This document shows positions 1 through 7,442 of a DNA stretch of 13,013 nt, in pieces. The notes under the pieces are model-generated. The model saw only the letters and a program-made list of their open reading frames with translations. It searched no databases and was not told the DNA's origin. How positions within the stretch are numbered: position 1 is the stretch's first letter; each line of letters begins with the position of its first letter. The position numbers and the translations under genes are program-made. Origin of the DNA: JBKHHU01 sp046539045. Lineage in GTDB: Bacteria; Planctomycetota; Phycisphaerae; SM23-33. Where the stretch lies: NCBI GenBank assembly GCA_046539045.1, contig JBKHHU010000095.1:1-13013 (forward strand), written 5' to 3'.

Positions 1-344
1 TACACGCGTGCCTCCGCCCGCGCCTCGAGGCGCCAGCCCTCATCTTCGATGGGGACCGTGGAGGCCAGCCAGCGCACCGCCATCAGGTCCAGCAACGGCG
101 ACCGCGGATCGATCTGTCGGAAGCCGAAGCGCTCGGACTGCGCAAGCTCCAGCAGTCGGTGGTAGGGGGCGTAGATCAGCGACTCGGAGCCCTGGGCGGA
201 CTGCAGGCCGAGGATCATCTGCGTGTTGGGCGCGACGCGGTCGAGAAAGTCCGGGCCGACCGTCGCCCGCAGGCCGGAGTTCAACAGGCCCAGGCCCGCG
301 AAATCCAAGGCAGCCGACGAGAAGAACCAGGCCGAGCAGACCAT
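1..344 (-). CDS. C-terminal part of a YfhO-like membrane protein, partial and probably a remnant
   Basis: The reading frame is open from an ATG at 344 to the left edge, giving 114 visible codons. The translation contains APNTQMILGLQSAQGSESLI and then PRSPLLDLMAVRWLAST. These match the pattern of the periplasmic region of YfhO-like multi-membrane-span proteins (PNT..yGl.s.qGyd, then lldllnVRYv). In that family this region follows a long N-terminal block of membrane helices and lies several hundred residues into the protein. Here the neighbouring gene's terminator is only about 55 bases upstream, so that block is missing. No good ribosome site precedes the ATG. A second minus frame just upstream (about 391-300) encodes a hydrophobic stretch, FLIIERDGLLGLVLLVGCL, which could be the preceding membrane segment put out of frame. 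I favour a 5'-truncated, possibly frameshifted remnant. The rest lies outside the window. Confidence 0.55.
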   Translation of the reverse strand, partial: MVCSAWFFSSAALDFAGLGLLNSGLRATVGPDFLDRVAPNTQMILGLQSAQGSESLIYAPYHRLLELAQSERFGFRQIDPRSPLLDLMAVRWLASTVPIEDEGWRLEARAEARV

Positions 345-400
345 CCCGTTCGATGATGAGAAACTCGCGGAGTTCTGATCCCTCTCTCGCTTGATACGGA

Positions 401-438
401 AAACGGGCGGATCCGCCGATGTGCGGACCCGCCCGTTT
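401..438 (-). terminator. Strong hairpin terminator of the metal-uptake/phosphodiesterase operon
   Basis: Two 16-base arms (401-416 and 423-438) pair with a single G-U exception around the six-base loop at 417-422. Read on the minus strand the stem starts a few bases after the phosphodiesterase stop codon (443-445) and ends in a TTTT run. It closes the four-gene minus-strand operon and separates it from the YfhO-like fragment. Confidence 0.85.
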
Positions 439-442
439 CCGA

Positions 443-2143
443 TTATTCGCGGCGCGGCAGCAGCGGCTTGCCGTCGAATTCATCCGGCGCGTCCCGCCCG
501 AGCAGGTGCAGCAGCGTCGGCGCAAGGTCGACCGTCCGGGCCACGTCGATCTGCTTGTGCGGCACGCCCGGGCCGGCAAGGAGCATGGGCGTGAACGCCT
601 CGGCCGGTCGGAGCCCGCCGTGCCCGGCCCGCAGGTTGTCGCTGAAGTCCCATCCCGGCGCTGCGAACAGCACGATGTCCCCCGCACGCGCCGCCCGGAA
701 GTACGCAACGATCTGCGCGGGCAGATCCGGGTAGTCGGTCCCTGCCGTCGCTGCCAGCCACTCCCGCTCGCCCAGCGCCCGCTTGCCCGCCTGCACAGCG
801 GCTGGGAGGCTCGCCGACCAGCCCAGCGGGTCCTCACCGGAAACCACCCGGTAGCCAATCGGCTCGCCCCGCCCGCCGTCCTGACGGAACTCAACCTCAC
901 CCGACGCTCGCCGCACGCGCACGCGGTTCTCGCCGACGGCGTAGGCGATCGCGTCGATCTCGTCCCACTCGGCGAAAAGTTTCAGAAGGTTCAGACGCTT
1001 GAGAGGCCGGTCGGGCTGGTCGCACCGGTACCAGGGCTTGTGTCGGCCGGGCCAGTTGCCGGTGGGGTAGGCGGCCAGTTGCTCTGCGGTGGGGCGGTGC
1101 GTCCAGTCGGCGTATCGCAACGGGTCGGTCGAGACCGGCTTGCGGAACTGCAGCGCCAGGTACCGGTACCCGCTGCCGTACTGCACGCAGTTGAACTGTT
1201 GATAATACTCCTGTCGCTCCTCGAACGGCCCGTCGCGCTCCCACAATCGCTTGTCGGCCAGGGCCAGCTCCAGGCCCTTGAGCCGCTCGGTCATCGGTAT
1301 GTGCCGCGTCACTTCGATCATCCCGTGGTCGGACATCAGCGCGATGTGGATCTTGTCCAGAAGGCCCGCCCGTTCCATGTCGGAAAGAACGCGCCCGAGC
1401 TGGTAGTCGGTCTCCCGCAATGCCTGCCGGTACTCCGGCGACTCGATCCCCTTGGCGTAGGCGCGGAAATCGGGCGTCAGCTGGTACACCATCGTGAACG
1501 CGGGCATCTCGCGCCGCCGGCGGGCGATTTCCATCACCAGGTCGAATCGCGAAAGCGTCAGCCGGTCGACGAATTCATACCAGCCGAAAAAGAACGGCGG
1601 CCCGGCACTGGTCCAGTTCTCGATGAACTTCGTCGCCCCGCGATGGGCCTGGTAGAACACCGAGATCGTCGTCCGGTCCTGCAGACGCTCGTAGATCGTC
1701 GGCCTGATGTAATCGCAGTCCAGCGTGTTCTTCTGGGCGATCGTCTCGTAGTTCCGCCAGATCAGCCGGTTCCTGTCAAACCAGTTGATCCCGGTCACGC
1801 CATGGTGGCCGGGAAAAACGCCGGTGACGACGCTGGTCTCGTTGGCCAGTGTGACCGACGGGGTGTTGACGACCGTCCGCGGGCAATACAGGCCGCGATC
1901 CAGAAAGTACTTCCGGATCGCCGGAAGCTCGCCCGCCTGAAGCATCTGGTCGAAAATCTCCGCGTTCAGACCGTCCACCAGGAAGACGACGGTGCTGTTG
2001 GTATCCGAGCCCGGCGGGAGCGAAAAATCCAGGCCGAACGTATCGGCAGGGCCGTCGGCATCCGGCACGCCGCACCCGACGCAAAACGCGAGCAGGAAAA
2101 CCAGACCGGACAGCGACAGCCGTGAGAGAAAGCGGGTACTCAT
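443..2143 (-). CDS. Alkaline-phosphatase-superfamily lipoprotein (type I phosphodiesterase/nucleotide pyrophosphatase-like)
   Basis: This 566-residue protein is predicted to be exported and lipid-anchored: positive N-terminus, hydrophobic stretch at 9-23, and a weak lipobox CVGC with Cys24. The fold is that of metal-dependent phosphodiesterases/phosphatases. Visible sites are FLVDGL (Asp57, metal), the nucleophile region around Thr98 in SVTLANETSVVTG, PD at 224-225, SDHGM (Asp272, His273) and AGHGG (His508). The C-terminal APTLLHLLG (541-549) is typical of the superfamily. The usual D..GH..G metal motif reads DFRAYAKG, so the expected His is Tyr229. An in-frame ATG 30 bases upstream exists, but I chose 2143 because AAGAAAGG lies just before it and it gives a normal signal peptide. 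It follows the permease by 34 bases and is probably co-transcribed with it. The substrate is unknown. Confidence 0.88.
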   Translation of the reverse strand: MSTRFLSRLSLSGLVFLLAFCVGCGVPDADGPADTFGLDFSLPPGSDTNSTVVFLVDGLNAEIFDQMLQAGELPAIRKYFLDRGLYCPRTVVNTPSVTLANETSVVTGVFPGHHGVTGINWFDRNRLIWRNYETIAQKNTLDCDYIRPTIYERLQDRTTISVFYQAHRGATKFIENWTSAGPPFFFGWYEFVDRLTLSRFDLVMEIARRRREMPAFTMVYQLTPDFRAYAKGIESPEYRQALRETDYQLGRVLSDMERAGLLDKIHIALMSDHGMIEVTRHIPMTERLKGLELALADKRLWERDGPFEERQEYYQQFNCVQYGSGYRYLALQFRKPVSTDPLRYADWTHRPTAEQLAAYPTGNWPGRHKPWYRCDQPDRPLKRLNLLKLFAEWDEIDAIAYAVGENRVRVRRASGEVEFRQDGGRGEPIGYRVVSGEDPLGWSASLPAAVQAGKRALGEREWLAATAGTDYPDLPAQIVAYFRAARAGDIVLFAAPGWDFSDNLRAGHGGLRPAEAFTPMLLAGPGVPHKQIDVARTVDLAPTLLHLLGRDAPDEFDGKPLLPRRE

Positions 2144-2177
2144 CAGAAACCTTTCTTGAGGTAAAGCGGCCAAAGCC

Positions 2178-3122
2178 TCAGTCGGCCGTCTCGGAACGTT
2201 GCCTTCGCCAAGAGCGAACGCGGTGGAACAGATAGCTGAAGATGAACGCCACCACCAGCATCAGGGCGATGACCGGGCCCGGGCTGAGCTTCTTGATCAC
2301 GACCGCCAGCAAAAGCCCGACCACCAGCGACAGCACGCCCACCAGCACGCTGACGGCAACGACCCAGCCGATGCGGTTGGACCAGTACCGCGCCGAGGCC
2401 CCTGGCAGGACCAGCAGCGCGCTGGCGAGGATCACGCCCAATGTCCTCATCGCCGCCACCACCGCCAGCGCCAGCAGAATCAGCAGCAGGAAATACAGCA
2501 GCCCGGCTGGGACGCCGAACACCTGCGAGGTCTCTTCGTCGAACGCGAAGAACACCAGCTCCTTGAACAGCAGTAGCATGCCCACCAGTACCAGCCCGGC
2601 CAGAATCCCGGCGATCCAGACCTCCGCCGTCGTGACGAACAGAATGTTCCCGAACAGGATATGGTGGAATCCCGGCGTGTAACCCAGTTCGCCGGGCGAC
2701 AGCTGCCCGGAGGCAAGCATGCGGTCCAGCAGCAGCCCCCGCACGTCCAGCAGGACCAGACCCAGCGCCATCGCGCCCACCAGGCAGATTCCGATCGCGC
2801 TGTCCTCGCTGATCCGCCCGCTGCGGGCGAGATAGCCGATCGTCAGCGCCGTGAACACGCACGAAAGAGCAATCACTCCGTCCCGGGCCAGCGGGTCCCT
2901 CAGCCACGGAAGATACAGCCCCAGCAGCATCGCAATGCCCACGCCCGCAAACGCCGAATGGCTGATGCCCTGACCGATGAACGCCATCCGCTTGAAGACC
3001 ACGTACACGCTCAGCAGGCTGCACAGCAGCGCCACGACCGAGCCGCCAACCAACGCCCGAATGTAAGACTCATTCTGGAATAGTCTGGCTAAACCGTCCA
3101 CAGCCACCATGCCGTCCATCAT
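2178..3122 (-). CDS. znuB: Metal ABC transporter permease (ZnuB/MntB, ABC-3 family)
   Basis: This 314-residue integral membrane protein forms the channel of a zinc/manganese importer. It has about eight hydrophobic segments from residue 24 to near the C-terminus. Family signatures are FIGQGISHSAFAGVGIA (about 49-65), HHILFGNILF in the middle, and GVILASALLVLPGASARYW near residue 240. Length is slightly above the usual 260-300 because of a longer N-terminus and a basic tail (RVRSWRRQRSETAD). The start ATG overlaps the ATPase stop by four bases (ATGA), which indicates translational coupling and supports this start. Metal specificity cannot be read from the permease; the binding protein points to zinc, so the gene symbol is a family-level assignment. 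Confidence 0.93.
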   Translation of the reverse strand: MMDGMVAVDGLARLFQNESYIRALVGGSVVALLCSLLSVYVVFKRMAFIGQGISHSAFAGVGIAMLLGLYLPWLRDPLARDGVIALSCVFTALTIGYLARSGRISEDSAIGICLVGAMALGLVLLDVRGLLLDRMLASGQLSPGELGYTPGFHHILFGNILFVTTAEVWIAGILAGLVLVGMLLLFKELVFFAFDEETSQVFGVPAGLLYFLLLILLALAVVAAMRTLGVILASALLVLPGASARYWSNRIGWVVAVSVLVGVLSLVVGLLLAVVIKKLSPGPVIALMLVVAFIFSYLFHRVRSWRRQRSETAD

Positions 3123-3970
3123 TGCTGGGACTCCTCTCCGGCGGCTGGGGTGTGGGGATCGAATCCCTCCAGGTGCTGGGCGGGGAACAGTCCGGTCAGA
3201 TCGCAGCGGAAGACCTCCTTGAGCGTCTCGGGGGTCAGTTCGCTGGGCGAGTCGTGGAAGTGCAGCGAGCGGTTCAGGCAGGCGATGCGGCTGCAGTCTT
3301 TCAGGACCGACCGCAGGTCGTGGGAGACGATTACAAGCGTCACCCCGAACCGGTCGCGGATGTCGTTCATGAGTCTGCCGAACCGTTCCTGCCCGGCCTG
3401 GTCGATTCCGATCAGCGGCTCATCGAGCATCAGGAGTTTCGGCCGGGGGGCCAGGGCTCTGGCGATGATCGCCCGTTGCTGCTGCCCTCCGGACACCTCT
3501 CCGATGGTTTTGTCGGCCAGTTCGGTCAGGTCCAGCGCGTCCATGACCTCGTCGAGGTACTTCAGGTCCTCCTTCCGGTGGCGGCGGAGGATGCCCGTCT
3601 TGCCCACCAGGCCCATCCGGGCGACCTGCCGGACCGTGACCGGGAAATCCCAGATCATCTTCGCCCGCTGCGGCACCCAACTGACCACGTCGCCCCTCTG
3701 CCGGGCCTCGCGGGGGTTCCTCCCCGCTACCAGGACCTCTCCGCGGTAGTCGTCGATCAGGCCCAGCACGATCTTCAGCAGCGTGGTCTTCCCCGCCCCG
3801 TTGGGGCCGACTACCGCCAGCGTCGTCTGCTTGCGGAGGTGCAACTCCACGTTCTTCAACGCCTGCGTGCCGTCGGGATAGGTATAGGACAGGCCGTGGA
3901 TGCAGAGAATCTCCTCCCCCATATGCTCTGGGCCAACGTACGGACCTGTCGCTCGGGCCGGTTCGGGCAT
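3119..3970 (-). CDS. znuC: Metal ABC transporter ATP-binding protein (ZnuC/MntA-type)
   Basis: This 283-residue cytoplasmic ATPase powers the metal importer. Visible motifs are Walker A GPNGAGKTT (55-63), Q-loop Gln101 in VPQRAKMIWDFPVTV, signature SGGQQQR (160-166), Walker B LLMLDEP (179-185) and switch His217 in VIVSHDL. The VPQRA..wdFP.tV segment is typical of the zinc/manganese branch. The start at 3970 is supported by AAGGAG five bases before the ATG, formed by the last codons of the binding-protein gene, from which it is separated by one base. An alternative Met17 lies just before the conserved domain, so the first 16 residues are a non-conserved extension. It overlaps the permease gene by four bases. 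Confidence 0.95.
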   Translation of the reverse strand: MPEPARATGPYVGPEHMGEEILCIHGLSYTYPDGTQALKNVELHLRKQTTLAVVGPNGAGKTTLLKIVLGLIDDYRGEVLVAGRNPREARQRGDVVSWVPQRAKMIWDFPVTVRQVARMGLVGKTGILRRHRKEDLKYLDEVMDALDLTELADKTIGEVSGGQQQRAIIARALAPRPKLLMLDEPLIGIDQAGQERFGRLMNDIRDRFGVTLVIVSHDLRSVLKDCSRIACLNRSLHFHDSPSELTPETLKEVFRCDLTGLFPAQHLEGFDPHTPAAGEESQQ

Positions 3971-3971
3971 G

Positions 3972-4868
3972 CTACTCCTTCAACGCCTCTTCCAGTGACC
4001 GAAGATTCGTCTCCATCGTCTTGATGTACGTCTCGTACGCCTCCATCCGCGGGTTGCCCAGCGGATCCAGCGTGCCCAGCTCGATGTTCATGTCCGCCGC
4101 CATCGCCCGCAGGCGCGAATCCTGGTACTGCGGCTCGACGAACATCGCCTTGACCTGGTGATCGCGCACGAACTGCTCGAGCTTCTCCAGCCGCTCCGGC
4201 GAGAAATCCATCACGTCCGCGTCGTGAAGCGAGTAATGCGTCAACCCGTACCGGGAAGCGAGCCGGCCGAAGGCGTCGTGGAATGTCACGAAGTGCCGCT
4301 TCTCGAATGTCGAGATCGTGCGGCGGTATTCGGCATCCAGCTCGGCCAGGCGGCCGGCGTAGTTCTCCGCACGCTCCCTGTACAGCTCTGCGTTGTCCGG
4401 GTCCAGCTCCGCCAGATGTCGCCCGACCCGCCGGGCGAATTCCTGCATTACATCCAAGTCCAGCCACAGGTGCTTGTCGTGTTGGTGCGTCTCATCGTCG
4501 TCCCCGGCGGTGGCTGCATGCGATTCGGCAACATCGGCCAGCTTCAGTACCTTCGCGTTCGACCGGGATGCACCTTGGAGAGCCCATTCATCCACGCCCG
4601 TCCCTGCCGTCACCAGCAGGTCCGCCCCCGCCATGCGGCCAACGTGCTCGGGAGTGGCCCGGAAATCGTGCGGACTCGTCCCGGGATCCAGCAGACATGC
4701 AACCTGCACCTGCCGGCCGCCGATCTGTCGGACAACATCCGCCAGCGGGTAGATGCTCGCAGCGACGCGAACTTCCCCGCCGTTGTCGTCGTCATCCCCG
4801 CAGCCGGCGGAGACGGTAAGGCACGCGGCGATCAGGAACACAAAGAGTACGGCACGCCATATTTTCAT
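3972..4868 (-). CDS. znuA: Metal ABC transporter substrate-binding lipoprotein (ZnuA/TroA-type)
   Basis: This 298-residue lipoprotein captures divalent metal outside the membrane and delivers it to the permease. The signal peptide ends in lipobox VSAGC (Cys23), followed by an acidic linker. Likely metal ligands are His67 in TSPHDF, His133 in DKHLWLD, His197 in FVTFHDAF and Asp268 in LDPLG. A third-site His rather than Glu is the pattern of zinc-binding members; manganese binders such as PsaA carry Glu there. A short acidic and His-containing loop (DDDETHQHDKH, 123-133) precedes the second ligand, much shorter than the long His-rich loop of many ZnuA proteins. GGAAGGG precedes the ATG. It is the first gene of the operon. 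A possible -10 (TAGAAT, minus, 4905-4910) lies upstream without a well-spaced -35. No Zur-like dyad was recognised. Confidence 0.93.
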   Translation of the reverse strand: MKIWRAVLFVFLIAACLTVSAGCGDDDDNGGEVRVAASIYPLADVVRQIGGRQVQVACLLDPGTSPHDFRATPEHVGRMAGADLLVTAGTGVDEWALQGASRSNAKVLKLADVAESHAATAGDDDETHQHDKHLWLDLDVMQEFARRVGRHLAELDPDNAELYRERAENYAGRLAELDAEYRRTISTFEKRHFVTFHDAFGRLASRYGLTHYSLHDADVMDFSPERLEKLEQFVRDHQVKAMFVEPQYQDSRLRAMAADMNIELGTLDPLGNPRMEAYETYIKTMETNLRSLEEALKE

Positions 4869-4954
4869 GGTTTTCCCTTCCGGAACGGAACCGCACGGCA
4901 GACCATTCTATCGCGCCAAAGGCTTGTCATTCCACGCTCAACGCAAAGCAGCGC

Positions 4955-4988
4955 AAAAAAACACGCCCCCGCAGGTGCGGGAGCGTGT
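4955..4988 (-). terminator. Intrinsic terminator of the DUF1571 gene
   Basis: Arms at 4961-4972 and 4977-4988 form a 12-base GC-rich stem with one mismatch around loop AGGT (4973-4976). On the minus strand the stem is followed by seven T residues (4961-4955). It lies about 32 bases past the DUF1571 stop and about 90 bases before the start of the metal-uptake operon, so the two units are transcribed separately. Confidence 0.88.
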
Positions 4989-5020
4989 GTGAAAATCGCC
5001 GATTGTCTGAAGCGGGCGGG

Positions 5021-5881
5021 TCAGGGCGTGGACATGCCGAACTTGGCCGGGGCGAAGTCCTCGTCGGTCAGGTCGAGATTGAACTTCATGTCCGAGTAGA
5101 TGTAGCGGGCCAGCAGCTCGTCGTCCCAGTTGAACGCTTCCACGGAAATCGGAACCAGGCGTTCCAGATCAATATAGATGACGGTCTTTTTGGCAGGATA
5201 GTCGTCCTTGGCCGGCAGGTAGCGGATCAGGGCCACGGCCTTCCTTCCGGCGACGTCCATCACTCCACCGTACTCGCTCTTCAGGTCGCCCTTGGACTTC
5301 GCCTGGCGGTAGACGTCCAGGAGGCTCTTGAGGTTCCGCTTGAAGCCGAAGCTCGTGACGGGCTTGAGCGAATTTTTCATCGCCCGCGGATCGTCGGTTT
5401 CCCGGGCCAGCGTACCGGTCAACAACGCCAGCGGACCCTTGGGCTTGACGAGCATCTTGTTGTTGTACTTGCCGTGCACGTACAGAAGGCGGTCGGCCAG
5501 CGGGGCGTTTTCTTTCCAGACCATCCCGACGCTGAACGGCTCGTCGCGGAACTTGATGCGGACCGCCTGCACCTGGCCGAGAGTGCCGTCGATGCGCTCC
5601 TGCTTCTGGAACGTGGTGATGTAATCGGTAATCGTCTCGTCGTAATGGTCGAGGCACATCTCCAGCAGGGCGATGTGATCGGTCCTCGCCAGGTGCTCGA
5701 CCTTCTGGGCCTGAGAGTCGCCGCTGTCGAGCGAATCGGCGTGGGCGACGGAAATCTTGCTGGTCTTGTCCGACCGTTCGTTGCCGGTGGTGCATTGGAT
5801 GAAGAACATGCCGGCCAGTACGATTCCCACTACGATGCGGAGTCTGCGATTGGTCGCGGGCAAGCGGGAGCGGCGTTTCAT
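5021..5881 (-). CDS. DUF1571 domain protein, exported or membrane-anchored
   Basis: This 286-residue protein has a basic N-terminus (MKRRSRL) and one hydrophobic segment at about 15-29 ending at Cys30. FIQC is a poor lipobox, so it may be a signal peptide or an uncleaved anchor. The rest fits DUF1571: ITTFQKQERIDGTLGQVQAV (about 88-107) then IKFRDEPFSVGMVWKE, later LLYVHGKYN and a C-terminal YIDLERLVPISVEAFNWDDE. The domain has been likened to LolA-type lipid-carrier folds, but no function is established and I do not assign one. AGAGGT sits four bases before the ATG. It is monocistronic, with a promoter near 6067-6096 and its own terminator. A 302-codon plus-strand frame over it is its antisense shadow. 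Confidence 0.88.
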   Translation of the reverse strand: MKRRSRLPATNRRLRIVVGIVLAGMFFIQCTTGNERSDKTSKISVAHADSLDSGDSQAQKVEHLARTDHIALLEMCLDHYDETITDYITTFQKQERIDGTLGQVQAVRIKFRDEPFSVGMVWKENAPLADRLLYVHGKYNNKMLVKPKGPLALLTGTLARETDDPRAMKNSLKPVTSFGFKRNLKSLLDVYRQAKSKGDLKSEYGGVMDVAGRKAVALIRYLPAKDDYPAKKTVIYIDLERLVPISVEAFNWDDELLARYIYSDMKFNLDLTDEDFAPAKFGMSTP

Positions 5882-5967
5882 GGTTACCTCTAAGCAGTAG
5901 CCTCTGCGGGCTCGCGGATCAGTTTGGAAGGGTGAGCGGGATCACGTCCGCCCACCACACTATCATC

Positions 5968-6000
5968 GGAAACATTCAAGACACTTCTTGAAACATTTCC
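5968..6000. promoter_or_regulatory. Dyad in the DUF1571 leader: possible operator or RNA hairpin
   Basis: Perfect 7-base arms TTCAAGA (5975-5981) and TCTTGAA (5986-5992) flank CACT. Outer arms GGAAA (5968-5972) and TTTCC (5996-6000) extend the symmetry. It lies about 87-120 bases upstream of the DUF1571 start and downstream of its predicted promoter, so it would be transcribed. Its function is unknown. Confidence 0.35.
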
Positions 6001-6066
6001 TCCGGGCAGCGGCCGTGTCGCCGTCGACAGATCGAACGCGTTGGGACCCTGAAATCATTGGCAGGC

Positions 6067-6096
6067 ATTATACAGCAGGACGCCCGCTTTCCCCAA
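6067..6096 (-). promoter_or_regulatory. Predicted sigma-70-type promoter for the DUF1571 gene
   Basis: On the minus strand, TTGGGG (6096-6091) is followed after 18 bases by a perfect TATAAT (6072-6067). Transcription would start near 6060 and give a leader of about 180 bases before the start codon at 5881. Confidence 0.55.
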
Positions 6097-6349
6097 GGCT
6101 TTGTAAAATCTTAGCAAGCCGAAATCGGAAAAATCGGCGTCGCCGGCCTCGCCAGGCTCCTACTGCCCGTCGGAAGCCAAATGATGATGCACTAAAGCCT
6201 ACGCAACCGACCGGGACCGATGGCGTGGAATTCTTGCCGGTGATCACGCCGCCGAATCGCTCCGACGTCTCACAGTTCTTTTGACTCTCGGGCCGACCGA
6301 ACGGCTCGGGAATCCGCCGCACAAGCTTCCCCTCTCGACCAGCCGGGTC

Positions 6350-6378
6350 TTGACGCCCCGGCCGATCTTTGGAATGAT
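6350..6378 (+). promoter_or_regulatory. Possible promoter for the extended SDR gene
   Basis: TTGACG (6350-6355) is followed after 17 bases by AATGAT (6373-6378). The -35 matches five of six consensus bases and the -10 four of six. The distance of about 50 bases from the -10 to the ATG at 6429 is normal. Confidence 0.4.
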
Positions 6379-6428
6379 GCCCCGACTGACAGAAAACCGA
6401 TTTTACGTCTACCGGAAGGGCAGGACAG

Positions 6429-7442
6429 ATGAACCTGGTTACGGGCGCAACAGGGCTGCTTGGAAGCCATATCGTTGAAAAGTTGATCGAGCAGGGCAAG
6501 CCGGTCCGTGTTCTGGTCCGCGAAACAAGCGATACCTCGTTTCTGGATACGCTGGATGTGGAGCAGGTCGTCGGCGACGTGACCGACCCCGACAGCCTCA
6601 AGGCGGCCATGCAAGGCGTCGAGATCGTCTACCACTCCGCGGCCCAGGTGGGCGACTGGGGGCCGTGGGAACGGTTCGTAGCCGTCACGATCGAAGGCAC
6701 CCGCAACATGCTCAACGCCGCCCGCGATGCGAATATCAAGCGGTTCCTGCACATCAGCAGCATCAGCACCTACGGACACCCGAACGAGGAAGGGCTCGTG
6801 CTGGATGAAAGCGCCCCGCTCGGCTCGCTGGGCGAGAATCTCCACAAATGGAGCTATTACAGCCGGGCCAAGGTCGAAGCGGAGAAACTGGTCTGGGAAT
6901 ACCACAACCGCGGCGATATCGTCGCTACCGTCGTCAAGCCCAGCTGGTTGTACGGCGAACGCGACAGGGCCTCCCTGCCGCGACTGATCACCGCCATCCG
7001 CAAGGGAAAGGCCAAGATCCTCGGCGACGGGCAGAATCTGCTGAATCTCACCTACGCCGGGAACGAAGCCGAAGGCTGCATCCTGGCGGCAGAGTCCGAG
7101 CAGGCCGCCGGCGAGATCTATAACCTCTCCAGCGACGGAAAGATCACGCTGGAAGAGTACATGAACAAGATCGCCAAGGCCATCGGGTGCCCGCCGGTCA
7201 AGAAGCACGTCCCCTACGGAATCGCCTACCGCGTCGCGTTCCTGATGGAATGCTTCGGGCACCTGTTCGGCATGAAGAAACCGCCCCTGGTCACGCGCTA
7301 CTCGGTCTGGCTGATGGGGCGGAGGTGCTTCTTCTCCCCGGAAAAAGCCCGCAAAGAACTCGGCTGGGAGCCGACGGTCGACTACGACGAAGGCATCCGG
7401 CGATCGGTCGAATGGGTCGACAAGAACATGTCGCTGGATTGA
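6429..7442 (+). CDS. Extended SDR: NAD-dependent epimerase/dehydratase (3-beta-HSD/dihydroflavonol-reductase-like)
   Basis: This 337-residue protein is predicted to be a cytosolic NAD(P)-dependent oxidoreductase or epimerase. The nucleotide site is GATGLLG (6-12), with Asp50 in VVGDVTD contacting the adenine side. The catalytic set is the Ser cluster in HISSISTYG (108-116) and YSRAK (Tyr144, Lys148). The segment PSWLYGERDRASLP and the following GKAKILGDGQNLLNLTYAGN match the 3-beta-hydroxysteroid dehydrogenase / dihydroflavonol-4-reductase branch (iyGp.d..lp..., iGdG.n....y..n) better than UDP-glucose epimerases. The C-terminal KARKELGWEPTVDYDEGI is the usual closing helix of extended SDRs. 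GGAAGGGCAGGACAG precedes the ATG. The gene stands alone, so the substrate (sterol-like, sugar nucleotide or other) is open. Confidence 0.85.
   Translation: MNLVTGATGLLGSHIVEKLIEQGKPVRVLVRETSDTSFLDTLDVEQVVGDVTDPDSLKAAMQGVEIVYHSAAQVGDWGPWERFVAVTIEGTRNMLNAARDANIKRFLHISSISTYGHPNEEGLVLDESAPLGSLGENLHKWSYYSRAKVEAEKLVWEYHNRGDIVATVVKPSWLYGERDRASLPRLITAIRKGKAKILGDGQNLLNLTYAGNEAEGCILAAESEQAAGEIYNLSSDGKITLEEYMNKIAKAIGCPPVKKHVPYGIAYRVAFLMECFGHLFGMKKPPLVTRYSVWLMGRRCFFSPEKARKELGWEPTVDYDEGIRRSVEWVDKNMSLD

Larger units (their letters stand above)
5882..6428. other. Non-coding divergent intergenic region
   Basis: These 547 bases separate the minus-strand DUF1571 gene from the plus-strand SDR gene. I found a good minus-strand promoter (6067-6096), a dyad in the resulting leader (5968-6000) and a weaker plus-strand promoter (6350-6378). 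A 98-codon plus frame from a TTG at 5988 has no ribosome site, basic low-complexity composition and crosses the opposite-strand promoter, so I do not count it as a gene. Confidence 0.6.

Noticed and set aside
419..2125. 568-codon open frame on the plus strand
   Set aside because: It is antisense to the phosphodiesterase gene, which has motifs, signal peptide and ribosome site. The translation has no domain pattern and is open because of GC-rich codon bias.
4869..4954. Zur or MntR operator before the metal-uptake operon
   Set aside because: No AT-rich dyad of the expected kind is visible; only an isolated TAGAAT was found.
5988..6284. 98-codon plus frame in the divergent spacer
   Set aside because: It has a TTG start, no ribosome site and basic low-complexity composition, and it overlaps a strong opposite-strand promoter.
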